Positions 28,044 to 37,552 of a stretch of DNA of 64,000 nt are shown in pieces. The first letter of the stretch is position 1; each line of letters opens with the position of its first letter. Source of the DNA: UBA1479 sp048263775 (GTDB lineage: Bacteria; Pseudomonadota; Alphaproteobacteria; Rhodospirillales; Casp-alpha2). Both the position numbers and the translations under genes were made by a program. The notes under the pieces are model-generated. The model had not been told where the DNA came from. It saw nothing but the letters and a program-made list of their open reading frames with translations, and ran no database searches. Where the stretch lies: the NCBI GenBank assembly GCA_048263775.1, contig JBLXDU010000006.1, positions 186,001 to 250,000 of the forward strand. Direction: 5' to 3'.

Positions 28044-28892
28044 ATGGCGATTCCGTCGTTCACCATGCGTCAGCTGTTGGAAGCTGGCGTTCACTTTGGT
28101 CACAGCACCCGTCGTTGGAACCCGAAAATGGCGTCGTACCTGTACGGCGACCGTAACGGCATCCACATCATCGACCTGCAGCAGACCGTTCCCTTGCTTC
28201 ATCAGGCGCTTGCCGCCGTGCGCGACGTCGTCGCGTCCAATGGCCGTATCCTGTTCGTCGGCACCAAGCGCGCGGCCTCGCCGCGGGTTGCCGAAGCGGC
28301 CAAGAAGTGCGGGCAGTATTACGTCAATCACCGCTGGCTCGGCGGCATGCTGACCAACTGGCAGACCATTTCCAAGTCCATCGCGCGCCTGCGCGAGTTG
28401 GACAGCAAGCTGGGCGGCCAGGAAGTCCAGGGCCTGACCAAGCGCGAGCAGCTGGGCCTGACCCGCGAGCAGGAAAAGCTTGAGCGCGCCTTGGGCGGCA
28501 TCAAGGAAATGGGCGGCTTGCCGGACATCATTTTCGTGATCGACACCAACAAGGAAGACATCGCCGTCGCCGAAGCCAACAAGCTGGGCATTCCGGTCGT
28601 CGGTGTCATCGATTCCAACAGCAACCCGGCCGGCATCACCTATCCGATCCCGGGCAACGACGATGCGATCCGCGCGATCTCCATGTACTGCAACCTGGTC
28701 GCCGATTCCGTGCTCGACGGCCTGTCCGCGTCGTTGACCGCCAAGGGTGTTGATCTGGGTGCCGACGAGAACGCCGGTGGCGCCATCGAAGCGGCCCCCG
28801 AAGCCGAAGCCGCCCCCGAGGCGCCTGCTGAAGCTGCTGCCGAAGCGGCCGCAACGCCCGCCGAAGGTGGGGAAGCCCAGCCGGCTTCCTAA
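28044..28892 (+). CDS. rpsB: 30S ribosomal protein S2
   Basis: S2 is a small-subunit ribosomal protein needed for S1 binding. The protein has 282 residues. It begins MAIPSFTMRQLLEAGVHFGH, and has LFVGTKRAA, HRWLGGMLTNWQT and PDIIFVID, all characteristic. The C-terminal tail of about 45 residues is rich in Ala, Glu and Pro (low complexity), as is common in alphaproteobacteria. The ATG at 28044 is preceded by CCGGAGAAG. It heads the operon rpsB-tsf. Confidence 0.97.
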   Translation: MAIPSFTMRQLLEAGVHFGHSTRRWNPKMASYLYGDRNGIHIIDLQQTVPLLHQALAAVRDVVASNGRILFVGTKRAASPRVAEAAKKCGQYYVNHRWLGGMLTNWQTISKSIARLRELDSKLGGQEVQGLTKREQLGLTREQEKLERALGGIKEMGGLPDIIFVIDTNKEDIAVAEANKLGIPVVGVIDSNSNPAGITYPIPGNDDAIRAISMYCNLVADSVLDGLSASLTAKGVDLGADENAGGAIEAAPEAEAAPEAPAEAAAEAAATPAEGGEAQPAS

Positions 28893-28943
28893 CCGCGTCC
28901 GCGCGTACGGGCTGACGACACGATCTGAAGAGAAGGTAGAACT

Positions 28944-29870
28944 ATGGCTGAAATCACTGCGGCTCTCGTCAAAGAGCTTCGCGAACAAACCGGCGCAGGC
29001 ATGATGGACTGCAAGAAGGCGCTGGCCGAAAACGACGGCGACCTGGACCAGGCCATCGATTGGCTGCGCACCAAGGGGCTGTCTGCCGCTGCCAAGAAAT
29101 CCGGCCGTGTCGCCGCTGAAGGCTTGGTGGCCGTTGCCGTTGACGGCAACAAGGGTGCGGTCGTCGAGGTCAACTCGGAAACCGACTTTGTGTCCCGCAA
29201 CGAGCAGTTCCAGGACTTCGTCCGTGGCGTCGCGTCCCTGGCGCTGGCCGCCGACGGCGACATGGACAAGTTGCTGGCCGCTGATTATCCGGGCACCGGC
29301 CGCACGGTCGCCGATCAGCTGACCCATATGATCGCCACCATCGGTGAAAACATGACCATCCGCCGCTGTGACGTCATGTCCGTCGGCAGCGGCGTGCTGT
29401 CGACCTATGTGCACAACGCGATGGTCGACGGCGTCGGCAAGATCGCCGTGCTGGTCGGTCTGGAATCGGCCGGCGACAAGGGCAAGTTGGAAGCCTTCGG
29501 CAAGCAGCTTGCCATGCACGTCGCGGCGGCCAAGCCGCAGTCTGTGTCGCGGGACGAACTGGACCCGGAAATCCTTGAGCGCGAACGCGTCGTGCTGTCG
29601 GAACAGGCCCGCGAATCGGGCAAGCCGGAAGAGATCATCGGCAAGATGGTCGAGGGCCGTTTGCGTAAGTTCTATGAAGAGGTCTGCCTGCTGGATCAGA
29701 CCTTCGTGATCGATGGCGAAACCCAGGTTTCGAAGGCCGTCGAGGCCGCCGGAAAGGATGCCGGTGGCGCCATTTCCATCAATGGTTTCAAGATGTTCGT
29801 TCTTGGCGAAGGCATCGAGAAAGAAGTCGGCGATTTCGCCGCCGAGGTCGCGGCCGCGGCCGGATCCTGA
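28944..29870 (+). CDS. tsf: translation elongation factor Ts
   Basis: EF-Ts is the guanine-nucleotide exchange factor for EF-Tu. The protein has 308 residues, typical for the family. The N-terminal UBA-like module reads VKELREQTGAGMMDCKKALAE, and the core includes VEVNSETDFVSRN. AGAGAAGGT is upstream of the ATG, and the gene follows rpsB by 51 bp. Confidence 0.97.
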   Translation: MAEITAALVKELREQTGAGMMDCKKALAENDGDLDQAIDWLRTKGLSAAAKKSGRVAAEGLVAVAVDGNKGAVVEVNSETDFVSRNEQFQDFVRGVASLALAADGDMDKLLAADYPGTGRTVADQLTHMIATIGENMTIRRCDVMSVGSGVLSTYVHNAMVDGVGKIAVLVGLESAGDKGKLEAFGKQLAMHVAAAKPQSVSRDELDPEILERERVVLSEQARESGKPEEIIGKMVEGRLRKFYEEVCLLDQTFVIDGETQVSKAVEAAGKDAGGAISINGFKMFVLGEGIEKEVGDFAAEVAAAAGS

Positions 29871-29881
29871 TCCTTCGACGC

Positions 29882-29920
29882 GGCGTCCCGGCGGCTTTTC
29901 CGGGCGCCGGGCAAGACGCC
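29882..29920 (+). promoter_or_regulatory. GC-rich hairpin directly after tsf
   Basis: GGCGTC-CCGGCG (29882-29893) can pair with CGCCGG (29905-29910) and GACGCC (29915-29920), giving two 6-bp segments with a 4-nt bulge. It starts 12 bp after the tsf stop. It has no T-tract, so it may mark an mRNA 3' end or a processing site rather than a true intrinsic terminator. Confidence 0.4.
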
Positions 29921-29959
29921 GTCCGACGGGTGATGTAGACTGTCACCCGGAACTCATTC

Positions 29960-29999
29960 CCGCCGCCGGTTTCCCATCTAATGGGCCGGCGGCGGATTT
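29960..29999 (+). terminator. very strong hairpin just before pyrH
   Basis: A perfect 10-bp stem CCGCCGCCGG/CCGGCGGCGG carries a second perfect 5-bp stem CCCAT/ATGGG with a CTA loop; the only unpaired inner bases are TTT. ATTTT follows. The stem ends about 20 nt before the pyrH start. It could terminate tsf transcription, or regulate pyrH expression by attenuation; the short T run makes it a moderate terminator. Confidence 0.5.
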
Positions 30000-30015
30000 T
30001 GATGGAAGAGCGCGA

Positions 30016-30741
30016 GTGTCCCCAGTGTCCGAGGAACCCAAATACCAACGTGTCCTGTTGAAACTGTCGGGCGAAGCCCTGATGGGCAAGCGCGACTACG
30101 GCCTGGACCCGGACATGGTCGGGCGCATTTGCGACGAGGTCGCCGCCGTCCATGACATGGGCGTTCAGGTCTGTCTCGTCATCGGTGCCGGCAATATCTT
30201 CCGCGGCATGTCGTCGTCGGCCGAAGGGATCGAGCGCACCAGCGCCGACTACATGGGCATGCTGGCGACGGTGATGAACGCGCTGGCGGTGCAAAGCGTC
30301 CTTGAATCGAAGGGCGTGGACACGCGGGTGCTGTCGGCAATCCCCATGCAGACCGTGTGCGAACCCTATATCCGGCGGCGCGCCGTGCGCCATATGGAAA
30401 AGGGGCGGGTGGTGATTTTCGCCGCCGGCACGGGCAACCCGTTCTTTACCACCGATACGGCGGCGGCGCTGCGCGCGGTGGAAATGGGCTGCGACGCGCT
30501 TTTGAAAGGCACGCAGGTTGATGGTGTCTATGATTCCGATCCCAAAACCAACCCGGACGCCTTGCGCTATGACAATCTGAAGTACCAGGATGTCTTGGCC
30601 CGCGACCTCAAGGTCATGGACACTTCGGCGATTGCGCTGGCGCGCGACAACCGGGTTCCAATCCTCGTGTTTTCAATCCACAATCCCGGAGAATTCTCCA
30701 AGGTTATCAATGGGGAGGGGCGGTTCACTCTGGTCGATTGA
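30016..30741 (+). CDS. pyrH: UMP kinase
   Basis: PyrH is a hexameric amino-acid-kinase-family enzyme making UDP from UMP. The protein has 241 residues. It starts near PKYQRVLLKLSGEALMG and has VCLVIGAGNIFRG, ADYMGMLATVMNAL and VIFAAGTGNPFFTTDTAA. I chose the GTG at 30016 with GGAAGAG 5-11 nt upstream; another GTG three codons later is possible. A longer frame reaching back into tsf is not homologous. Confidence 0.96.
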   Translation: MSPVSEEPKYQRVLLKLSGEALMGKRDYGLDPDMVGRICDEVAAVHDMGVQVCLVIGAGNIFRGMSSSAEGIERTSADYMGMLATVMNALAVQSVLESKGVDTRVLSAIPMQTVCEPYIRRRAVRHMEKGRVVIFAAGTGNPFFTTDTAAALRAVEMGCDALLKGTQVDGVYDSDPKTNPDALRYDNLKYQDVLARDLKVMDTSAIALARDNRVPILVFSIHNPGEFSKVINGEGRFTLVD

Positions 30742-30798
30742 CCGGGCGCTGGCCGGCCCCCTGGGACCGTACCGACGCGGCCGCAATGGGAGGAAATT

Positions 30799-31368
30799 AT
30801 GGCGGAATTCAGTTTTTCAGATTTGAAAGGTGACATCACGCGGCGCATGGAGGGGGCGATCGATGTCCTTCACCGTGAGCTCGGCGGTCTGCGTACCGGG
30901 CGGGCGTCGACCAGCCTGCTGGAACCGGTGACCGTGCAGGCCTATGGCTCTGACATGCCCATGAACCAGGTCGGCACCATTGGCGTGCCGGAACCCCGCA
31001 TGCTGACCGTGCAAGTCTGGGATCGGGGCCTTGTCAGTGCCGTCGAAAAGGCGATCCGCGATTCCGGCCTGGGCCTTAATCCTGCCACGGACGGCCAGCT
31101 TGTCCGCGTGCCGATCCCGGCCCTGACCGAGGAACGCCGTACCGAACTTGGTAAGGTCGCGCATAAATACGCGGAAGACGCGCGCATTTCCGTGCGCAAT
31201 GTCCGCCGCCACGCCATGGACGAGTTGAAGAACGCGGAAAAGGCAGGCGACATTTCCGAAGATGCCTATCACGGTTATACGGAGGACGTGCAGAAGGTGA
31301 CCGACGAGCACGTCGCCAAGATTGACGAGATCGTTGCCAACAAAGAAATCGAAATCATGCAGGTTTGA
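30799..31368 (+). CDS. frr: ribosome recycling factor
   Basis: RRF splits post-termination ribosomes with EF-G. The protein has 189 residues. It carries LRTGRASTSLLEPVTV, PIPALTEERRTELGKVAH and NVRRHAMDELKNAEK, the typical family landmarks. GGGAGGAAATT is upstream of the ATG. It overlaps or abuts uppS. Confidence 0.97.
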   Translation: MAEFSFSDLKGDITRRMEGAIDVLHRELGGLRTGRASTSLLEPVTVQAYGSDMPMNQVGTIGVPEPRMLTVQVWDRGLVSAVEKAIRDSGLGLNPATDGQLVRVPIPALTEERRTELGKVAHKYAEDARISVRNVRRHAMDELKNAEKAGDISEDAYHGYTEDVQKVTDEHVAKIDEIVANKEIEIMQV

Positions 31369-31373
31369 CGCAG

Positions 31374-32114
31374 ATGCCCACCGTTCCCCTTCAACTCAAC
31401 GACGCGCCGGCAAATCCGGTCCACGTCGCCGTCATCATGGACGGCAACGGGCGTTGGGCGAAGGGCAGGGGGTTGCCGCGCACGGCAGGCCACAAAGCCG
31501 GAGCCGAGGCCGTGCGCCGGACGGTGAAAGCGGCGATCAGCCTGGGCGTTCCTTATTTGACCCTGTTCGGATTTTCATCGGAGAACTGGAATCGTCCGGT
31601 CAGTGAAATCGGCGACCTGATGGGCTTGTTGCGGCTTTATCTGCGCAAGGAAATCGGCGAGCTTGACCGTGAAGGCGTGCGTCTTCGCATCATCGGTGAG
31701 CGTGCGCGGTTCGACGACGACATCCAACGCTTGATCAATGATGCCGAGAACCGCACACGGGATAATACGAGGCTCAACCTGACGATCGCGCTCAGCTATG
31801 GCGGGCGGCAGGAAATCCTGGGCGCGGCCCGGACCTTGGCGGAACAGGTGCAGCGCGGCGAAATCTCCCCGGAAGACATTGATGAAACCCGGTTTGAGAA
31901 CGCGCTTTTCACCACCGGCCTACCGGAACCGGATCTGCTGATCCGGACCAGCGGCGAGCAGCGCGTCAGCAATTTTCTGCTGTGGCAGGTCGCCTATGCG
32001 GAATTCGTGTTCACCGACGTTTTGTGGCCTGACTTCGGTCACGAACACCTTGCCGAGGCGCTGGGCGATTTCCGCGGCAGGGAACGCCGGTTCGGCGGCG
32101 TTACAAGCCCCTAA
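31374..32114 (+). CDS. uppS: isoprenyl (undecaprenyl-diphosphate) synthase
   Basis: This cis-prenyltransferase makes undecaprenyl diphosphate, the carrier for peptidoglycan and LPS sugars. The protein has 246 residues. VAVIMDGNGRWAKGRG holds the catalytic Asp23; GFSSENWNRP and RTSGEQRVSNFLLWQ are the other family motifs. The ATG at 31374 is chosen; the TTG at 31365 overlaps the frr stop and is an alternative. Confidence 0.95.
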   Translation: MPTVPLQLNDAPANPVHVAVIMDGNGRWAKGRGLPRTAGHKAGAEAVRRTVKAAISLGVPYLTLFGFSSENWNRPVSEIGDLMGLLRLYLRKEIGELDREGVRLRIIGERARFDDDIQRLINDAENRTRDNTRLNLTIALSYGGRQEILGAARTLAEQVQRGEISPEDIDETRFENALFTTGLPEPDLLIRTSGEQRVSNFLLWQVAYAEFVFTDVLWPDFGHEHLAEALGDFRGRERRFGGVTSP

Positions 32115-32134
32115 GTCCCTTGGCGGATTGAATT

Positions 32135-32770
32135 TTGGCCCTTTCGGAATTTCACAAGCGGGTGCTGTCTGCTGCGGTCTTGTTGCCGCCCGTTGTCGCC
32201 GCCGTCTATGCCGGGCCGCCCTGGTACACGGTCCTGATCGTCCTGTTTACCGCCGCCATGATGTGGGAATGGCTGGTTATGGCGCGGTCACAGGTGCTGT
32301 GGCTGATCGCAGGCTCTGCGTACATCCTGGCTGCCGCTTATGTCCTGTTCATGATGCGGGGCGACGGGGCTACGGGGCGCAGTCTAATTCTGTTTCTGTT
32401 CGTCGTCACCTGGATGACGGATACCGGCGCCTATCTGACCGGGCGGACTTTCGGCGGCCCGAAACTGGCGCCCCGGATCAGCCCGTCAAAGACGATTTCA
32501 GGGGCCGTCGGCGGTTTGCTGGCTGGGGTCGGGGCGGGTATCCTGGTATGGTATCTGACCGGCGGGGCGATCGACGGCCAGGTCGCTGCCGCCGCCGTGG
32601 TCGGCAGTATCGCCTGTCAGGTCGGTGACCTTTTGGAATCGGGGGCAAAGCGCCATTTCGGGGTCAAGGATTCGGGGCGTCTGATCCCCGGTCATGGTGG
32701 TGTGCTGGACCGGGTCGATGGCCTTTTGGCCGCGGCGCTGGCGGTTGCAGGCACGGGAATTTGGCGTTGA
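32135..32770 (+). CDS. cdsA: phosphatidate cytidylyltransferase
   Basis: The enzyme makes CDP-diacylglycerol for phospholipid synthesis at the inner membrane. The protein has 211 residues with several helices. The family signature near the C-terminus is seen as SGAKRHFGVKDSGRLIPGHGGVLDRVDGLL, shown here from residue about 168. It is short for CdsA (often 260-280 residues), but alphaproteobacterial forms of this size exist. The start is TTG at 32135, after GGCGG; no better start is in frame. Confidence 0.92.
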   Translation: MALSEFHKRVLSAAVLLPPVVAAVYAGPPWYTVLIVLFTAAMMWEWLVMARSQVLWLIAGSAYILAAAYVLFMMRGDGATGRSLILFLFVVTWMTDTGAYLTGRTFGGPKLAPRISPSKTISGAVGGLLAGVGAGILVWYLTGGAIDGQVAAAAVVGSIACQVGDLLESGAKRHFGVKDSGRLIPGHGGVLDRVDGLLAAALAVAGTGIWR

Positions 32771-32786
32771 GGCAGGGACTTTAGGA

Positions 32787-33995
32787 ATGGATTTGGCCTT
32801 ACAACCGGATGCGACGGCACAAGCCACGGACGCAGCCCCCCGCAGCGTCACCGTCCTGGGGGCGACCGGGTCGGTCGGCTGCAACACGGTCGATATTCTG
32901 GCCCGTCATCCGGGGGCTTTTCAGGCCGAGGTTCTGACCGCGCACCGCAACGTGGATCTTCTGGCGGAACAGGCCTTGCGCCTGGGTGCCAGACGGGCGG
33001 TGATCGGTGATGACAGCAAATACGCCGCCCTGAAATCAGCCCTGGCCGGCACGTCGGTCGAGGCCGCCGCTGGTGCTGACGCCATTTCCGAAGCCGGCGA
33101 TCAGCCGACCGACATCGTGGTTGCGGCAATCGTCGGTGCGGCGGGCCTGCCGCCGGTGCTCAAGGCGGTTCGGCGGGGGGCGACCGTGGCCTTCGCCAAC
33201 AAGGAATGCTTGGTGTCCGCCGGTGATTTGATGGTGCGCGAGGTCGAAGCTTCGGGCGCCACGCTGCTGCCGGTCGATTCAGAACATAGCGCGATCTTTC
33301 AGGTTTTCGATTTCGATCAGCCGGACAAGGTCCGGCGCATCGTGCTGACGGCATCGGGTGGACCGTTCCGCACCAAGCCGCGCGATGAATTGGCCGCCGT
33401 CACCCCGGCCCAGGCCGTTGCTCATCCCAATTGGGACATGGGGGCCAAGATTTCCGTCGACAGTGCCACCATGATGAACAAAGGGTTGGAGCTGATCGAG
33501 GCCTTCCACCTGTTCCCGGTGCCGGAGGAACGGATCGAAATTCTGGTGCACCCCCAGTCGGTTATCCATTCCATGGTCGATTACGTCGACGGCTCCGTGC
33601 TGGCGCAATTGGGTACGCCCGATATGCGCACACCCATCGCCTTTGCCCTGGCTTGGCCGAAGCGGGTGGAAACCCCGGCCGCGCGCTTGGCACTTGAGGA
33701 CATCGGAACTTTGACCTTCGAGGCGCCCGATCCTGTGCGTTTTCCGGCGCTGCGCCTTGCGCGCGAGGCATTGCGGGCGGGCAACAGCGCGCCTACCTTA
33801 CTGAATGCCGCCAACGAGGTCGCGGTGGCTTGGTTCCTGGAAAGGGGGCTGGGCTTTCTCAAGATCACGGAGGTTGTCGAACAGGTGTTGGAACGGGTGA
33901 CCGCCCGACCGCTCGACTCTCTCGACGACGTCTTCGCCGCGGACGCCGAAGCACGCCGCGTCGCAGAGGAAATTGCTTCGAAATCAGTTGGTTAA
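32787..33995 (+). CDS. dxr: 1-deoxy-D-xylulose-5-phosphate reductoisomerase
   Basis: This NADPH-dependent enzyme of the MEP isoprenoid pathway forms 2-C-methyl-D-erythritol 4-phosphate. The protein has 402 residues. The nucleotide loop GATGSVG is at residues 25-31, with FANKECLVSAG and KISVDSATMMNKGLE in the catalytic domain. I chose the ATG at 32787; a longer frame runs back into cdsA. The N-terminal 18 residues are a low-homology extension. Confidence 0.96.
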   Translation: MDLALQPDATAQATDAAPRSVTVLGATGSVGCNTVDILARHPGAFQAEVLTAHRNVDLLAEQALRLGARRAVIGDDSKYAALKSALAGTSVEAAAGADAISEAGDQPTDIVVAAIVGAAGLPPVLKAVRRGATVAFANKECLVSAGDLMVREVEASGATLLPVDSEHSAIFQVFDFDQPDKVRRIVLTASGGPFRTKPRDELAAVTPAQAVAHPNWDMGAKISVDSATMMNKGLELIEAFHLFPVPEERIEILVHPQSVIHSMVDYVDGSVLAQLGTPDMRTPIAFALAWPKRVETPAARLALEDIGTLTFEAPDPVRFPALRLAREALRAGNSAPTLLNAANEVAVAWFLERGLGFLKITEVVEQVLERVTARPLDSLDDVFAADAEARRVAEEIASKSVG

Positions 33996-34057
33996 TTCCC
34001 AATTTTCGGGTATTTCACCGGCATGGGTTTCCGACAGGCCTGAAATAAGGACCCCAC

Positions 34058-35194
34058 ATGAACATCGTTGACTTCGCCTTCAATTACATCGTGGTTTTCC
34101 TGATCGTTCTGACGATCCTGGTGTTCGTCCACGAATGGGGTCACTACTGGATCGCGCGCCGCTGCGGGGTCAGGGTTGAAGTATTCTCCATTGGTTTCGG
34201 GCCGGAAATCTTCGGGTGGACCGATAAGCACGACACCCGCTGGAAAATCAGCGCCATTCCGCTTGGCGGCTACGTCAAGATGTTCGGCGAAGCCGACATG
34301 GGCTGGGAGGAAGAGGAAGAGTCCGAGCCCCTGCCGGCTGAAGAGAAGGCGGTGTCGTTCCATCACAAGAAGCTGTGGCAGCGTTCAGCCATCGTTGCGG
34401 GCGGGCCGCTTGCCAACTTCATTTTCGCCGCCGTTCTGGTGGCGCTTCTGGCCGGGATTGTCGGCACGGCACGGCCGCTGGCCGCCGTCGGCGAGGTTCA
34501 GCCGGGCAGCGCCGCCGAATTGGCGCAGCTGCTGCCGGGTGACCGCATCACGGCCATCGACGGACAGCCGATCAAATGGTTCGAGGATCTGCGCCAAACG
34601 GTTTCCGCGCAACCGGGCGTTACGCTGCGTATGGACGTTGTGCGTGGTGCCGAAACCCTGACCCTGACCGTCACTCCTCAATCGCGTTCCGTTGAGGGGC
34701 AGGAGGCGCCGATCGGCCTGCTCGGCGTGCGGTTCGATCCCCAGGCGGTCGAGTACGAGCGTCAGGGGCCGGTCGAAGCGGTTTCCACGGGTGTCGGATA
34801 TACGGTGCAAATGGTGACCCGCATCTTCGGCGTGCTCGGCGAGATGATTTCCGGTCACCGTTCGGCTGAAGAGTTGGGCGGGCCGTTGCGCATCGCTCAG
34901 CTTTCCGGTGATATCGCACAGCTTGGCTTCAAGGAACTGGTTATGTTCATGGCCGCGCTGTCGGTCAACCTGGGCCTCATCAACCTGTTTCCGATCCCGG
35001 TTTTGGACGGCGGGCGGTTGGTGTTTTACGCGGCGGAAGGGTTGCGGGGGCGGCCGGTGGCGCCCAAGATCGAGGAATACGGCATGCGCCTGGGCTTGGC
35101 GCTTGTGCTGTTTCTGGTCGTGTTCGTCACATGGAATGATATAACCCAGATGCCATGGGACCGTGTCGTCACATGGTTCAAGGGGTTAATTTAA
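34058..35194 (+). CDS. rseP: RseP/site-2 family intramembrane zinc protease
   Basis: RseP is an inner-membrane metalloprotease that cleaves anti-sigma factors within the membrane. The protein has 378 residues. The zinc motif HEWGH is at residues 25-29, and PIPVLDGGRL is the second active-site segment near residue 312. A single PDZ domain lies between them (VGEVQPGSAAELAQLLPGD and following). E. coli RseP has two PDZ domains; one is usual in this group. It lies upstream of bamA, as in most Proteobacteria. Confidence 0.95.
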   Translation: MNIVDFAFNYIVVFLIVLTILVFVHEWGHYWIARRCGVRVEVFSIGFGPEIFGWTDKHDTRWKISAIPLGGYVKMFGEADMGWEEEEESEPLPAEEKAVSFHHKKLWQRSAIVAGGPLANFIFAAVLVALLAGIVGTARPLAAVGEVQPGSAAELAQLLPGDRITAIDGQPIKWFEDLRQTVSAQPGVTLRMDVVRGAETLTLTVTPQSRSVEGQEAPIGLLGVRFDPQAVEYERQGPVEAVSTGVGYTVQMVTRIFGVLGEMISGHRSAEELGGPLRIAQLSGDIAQLGFKELVMFMAALSVNLGLINLFPIPVLDGGRLVFYAAEGLRGRPVAPKIEEYGMRLGLALVLFLVVFVTWNDITQMPWDRVVTWFKGLI

Positions 35195-35245
35195 CGGATT
35201 GCCAATGATTTAGGCTCATAAGGGCGTAACACCTGGGGCCTTGGC

Positions 35246-37543
35246 ATGTACGTTCGGGGGAAGAAATTGGAGCGCCTATCACGTCTCCTTCTTGGTTTTG
35301 CGCTGATTGCCGTCATCTGGGCGGCGGCGGCGGATGCATCGGCGCAGGGCCGCGACACGATCAGTGAGATCGTCGTCGAGGGGGCCCAGCGTATCGAGCC
35401 GGGAACCATTCGGTCCTATCTTCTGATCAAGGAAGGTGAGGCTGCGGATCCCGTTCGCATCAACCGTTCCCTGAAAAGCCTGTTCGCGACCGGCCTGTTC
35501 GCTGACGTCACCATGCGTCAGGACGGCACGCGGCTGATCGTCAACGTGGTTGAGAACCCGATCATCAACCGCGTCGCCTTCGAAGGAAACAAGAAGGTCG
35601 AGGATTCAACGCTGGAGGGCGAAGTGACGCTACGCCCACGCGTCATTTTCACTCGGGCCAAGGTCCAGACCGACCTGCAGCGCATTCTGGCCGTCTACCG
35701 TTCGACCGGACGGTTCGGTGCGACGGTGGAACCCAAGGTCATCCGTCTGCCGCAGAACCGCATTGATCTGGTGTTCGAAATCAATGAAGGGGAGCCGACC
35801 AAGGTCGCCCGCATCTCGTTCATCGGTAACGAGTTCTTTGACGACGATGATCTGCGCGAAAACGTCCAGACGCGGGAGTCCGTGTGGTATCGGTTCCTGT
35901 CGAGCGACGATACCTATGATCCCGACCGCCTGACTCTCGACCGCGAACTTTTGCGTCGCTTCTATCTGCGCAACGGGTTCGCCGATTTCCGTGTGCAGTC
36001 CGCCGTTGCCGAACTGACCCGTGACCGCAAGAATTTCTTCATAACCTTCAGTGTCCAGGAAGGAAAGCGGTACCGCTTCGGCAAGGTTGATGTGGTCACG
36101 ACCATCCGCAATCTTGATGTCGAGTCTCTCCGTAAGGTCATCGACATCGATCCCGGCGATTGGTACGACGCAAGCGAGGTCGACAGGACCATCGATTCCA
36201 TCACCGAGGCGGTCGGCGAGAAGGGATTCGCTTTCGTTGAAGTGCGTCCGCGCCTGGATCGTGACCGGGATAAGCGGACGATCGATGTGGTCTTCGAGGT
36301 CAATGAAGGGCCGCGCGTGTTTGTCGAGCGCATCAACATTGTCGGCAATGCGCGCACACAGGACGACGTGATTCGCCGCGAGTTCCGTCTGGTTGAAGGA
36401 GATGCCTTCAATGCGGCCAAGCTGCGCCGATCGCGCACCCGGATTCAGAACCTGGATTTCTTCGAAACAGTTGAAATGGAGCCGGTTCCCGGCAGTGCCC
36501 CCGATAAGGCGGTCATTAACGTGACCGTGACGGAAAAATCGACGGGTTCAATCTCCATCGGCGCCGGGTTCTCGACCGATCAGGGCGTGCTTGGTGATTT
36601 CGGGCTGCGCGAACGCAACCTGCTCGGCACCGGCCGGGATCTATCGCTGCGCTTCATCCTGGCCGCGCGGCGCAGCGAAATCGATCTGAAGTTCACAGAG
36701 CCGTTCTTCCTTAACCGCGATATTGCGGCTGGTTTCGACGTCTTCCGTATCACCGAGGATCTGCAGGATTACGGTTCCTTCGATAAAAAACGGACGGGCT
36801 TCCGGCTGCGTGCCGGCTACCATATCACCGAACTGTTGACCCAGAACTGGGCATACGAGCTACGCAGGGAATCCATTCTGGATGTTGATTCCAGTGCGTC
36901 ACTGGTGGTTCAGGATGCAGCGGGAACCAACATGTTCTCGTCTGTCGAACACGGTATCACCTACGATAAACGCGATAATCGCTTGACACCGACCAAGGGC
37001 TATTTCGCCAAACTTGCGACCAACCTCTCGGGCCTTGGCGGCGATGTCTACAGCGTCAAGAACGTCGCGTCTGGCGCATACCATTGGACACCTACCGAAG
37101 GCTTCCTTCTCACCCTTGGCGGCAGGGCGGGTTTCGTCTACGCATTGCAGGATGACGTCGTATTGTCCGAGCGGTTCTTTGTCGGCGGTCGCGACCTGCG
37201 CGGGTTTTCCGTCGGCGGTGTCGGGCCGCGCGACATTACGACGGATGACTCGCTGGGTGGTGAATGGATGTATTCCGGTACGCTGGAGCTTGGCTTCCCC
37301 CTGGGCCTACCGGCTGAATTGGGTGTCGCCGGCCGCGTGTTCACGGATATCGGTAGCTCCGGGGAGATCGCGACTACCCGCACCGGGATCGAGGATACGG
37401 GTTCGCTCCGTGCCTCCGTCGGCTTCGGTGTAACCTGGAAATCGCCGTTCGGTCCCCTCGGTCTCGACCTCGGCATTCCGGTGGTCAAGGAATCGTTTGA
37501 TGAAACCGAGATTGTCCGCGTGAACTTCGGCACGCGATTTTAG
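35246..37543 (+). CDS. bamA: outer-membrane protein assembly factor BamA
   Basis: BamA is the central insertase for outer-membrane beta-barrel proteins. The protein has 765 residues with a signal peptide (cleavage expected after ASA33). Five POTRA domains follow, from ISEIVVEGAQRIEPGTIRSYL; an example is VERINIVGNARTQDDVIR in the fifth. The C-terminal 16-strand barrel contains VGGRDLRGF and ends in Phe (VNFGTRF), the usual barrel signal. It is followed 9 bp later by the skp gene. Confidence 0.96.
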   Translation: MYVRGKKLERLSRLLLGFALIAVIWAAAADASAQGRDTISEIVVEGAQRIEPGTIRSYLLIKEGEAADPVRINRSLKSLFATGLFADVTMRQDGTRLIVNVVENPIINRVAFEGNKKVEDSTLEGEVTLRPRVIFTRAKVQTDLQRILAVYRSTGRFGATVEPKVIRLPQNRIDLVFEINEGEPTKVARISFIGNEFFDDDDLRENVQTRESVWYRFLSSDDTYDPDRLTLDRELLRRFYLRNGFADFRVQSAVAELTRDRKNFFITFSVQEGKRYRFGKVDVVTTIRNLDVESLRKVIDIDPGDWYDASEVDRTIDSITEAVGEKGFAFVEVRPRLDRDRDKRTIDVVFEVNEGPRVFVERINIVGNARTQDDVIRREFRLVEGDAFNAAKLRRSRTRIQNLDFFETVEMEPVPGSAPDKAVINVTVTEKSTGSISIGAGFSTDQGVLGDFGLRERNLLGTGRDLSLRFILAARRSEIDLKFTEPFFLNRDIAAGFDVFRITEDLQDYGSFDKKRTGFRLRAGYHITELLTQNWAYELRRESILDVDSSASLVVQDAAGTNMFSSVEHGITYDKRDNRLTPTKGYFAKLATNLSGLGGDVYSVKNVASGAYHWTPTEGFLLTLGGRAGFVYALQDDVVLSERFFVGGRDLRGFSVGGVGPRDITTDDSLGGEWMYSGTLELGFPLGLPAELGVAGRVFTDIGSSGEIATTRTGIEDTGSLRASVGFGVTWKSPFGPLGLDLGIPVVKESFDETEIVRVNFGTRF

Positions 37544-37552
37544 GAGGTTCTT

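Noticed and set aside
35195..35245. Possible sigma-E-type promoter before bamA.
   Set aside because: No GAACTT/TCTGA-like pair is present in the 51-bp gap; expression from upstream promoters is more likely.
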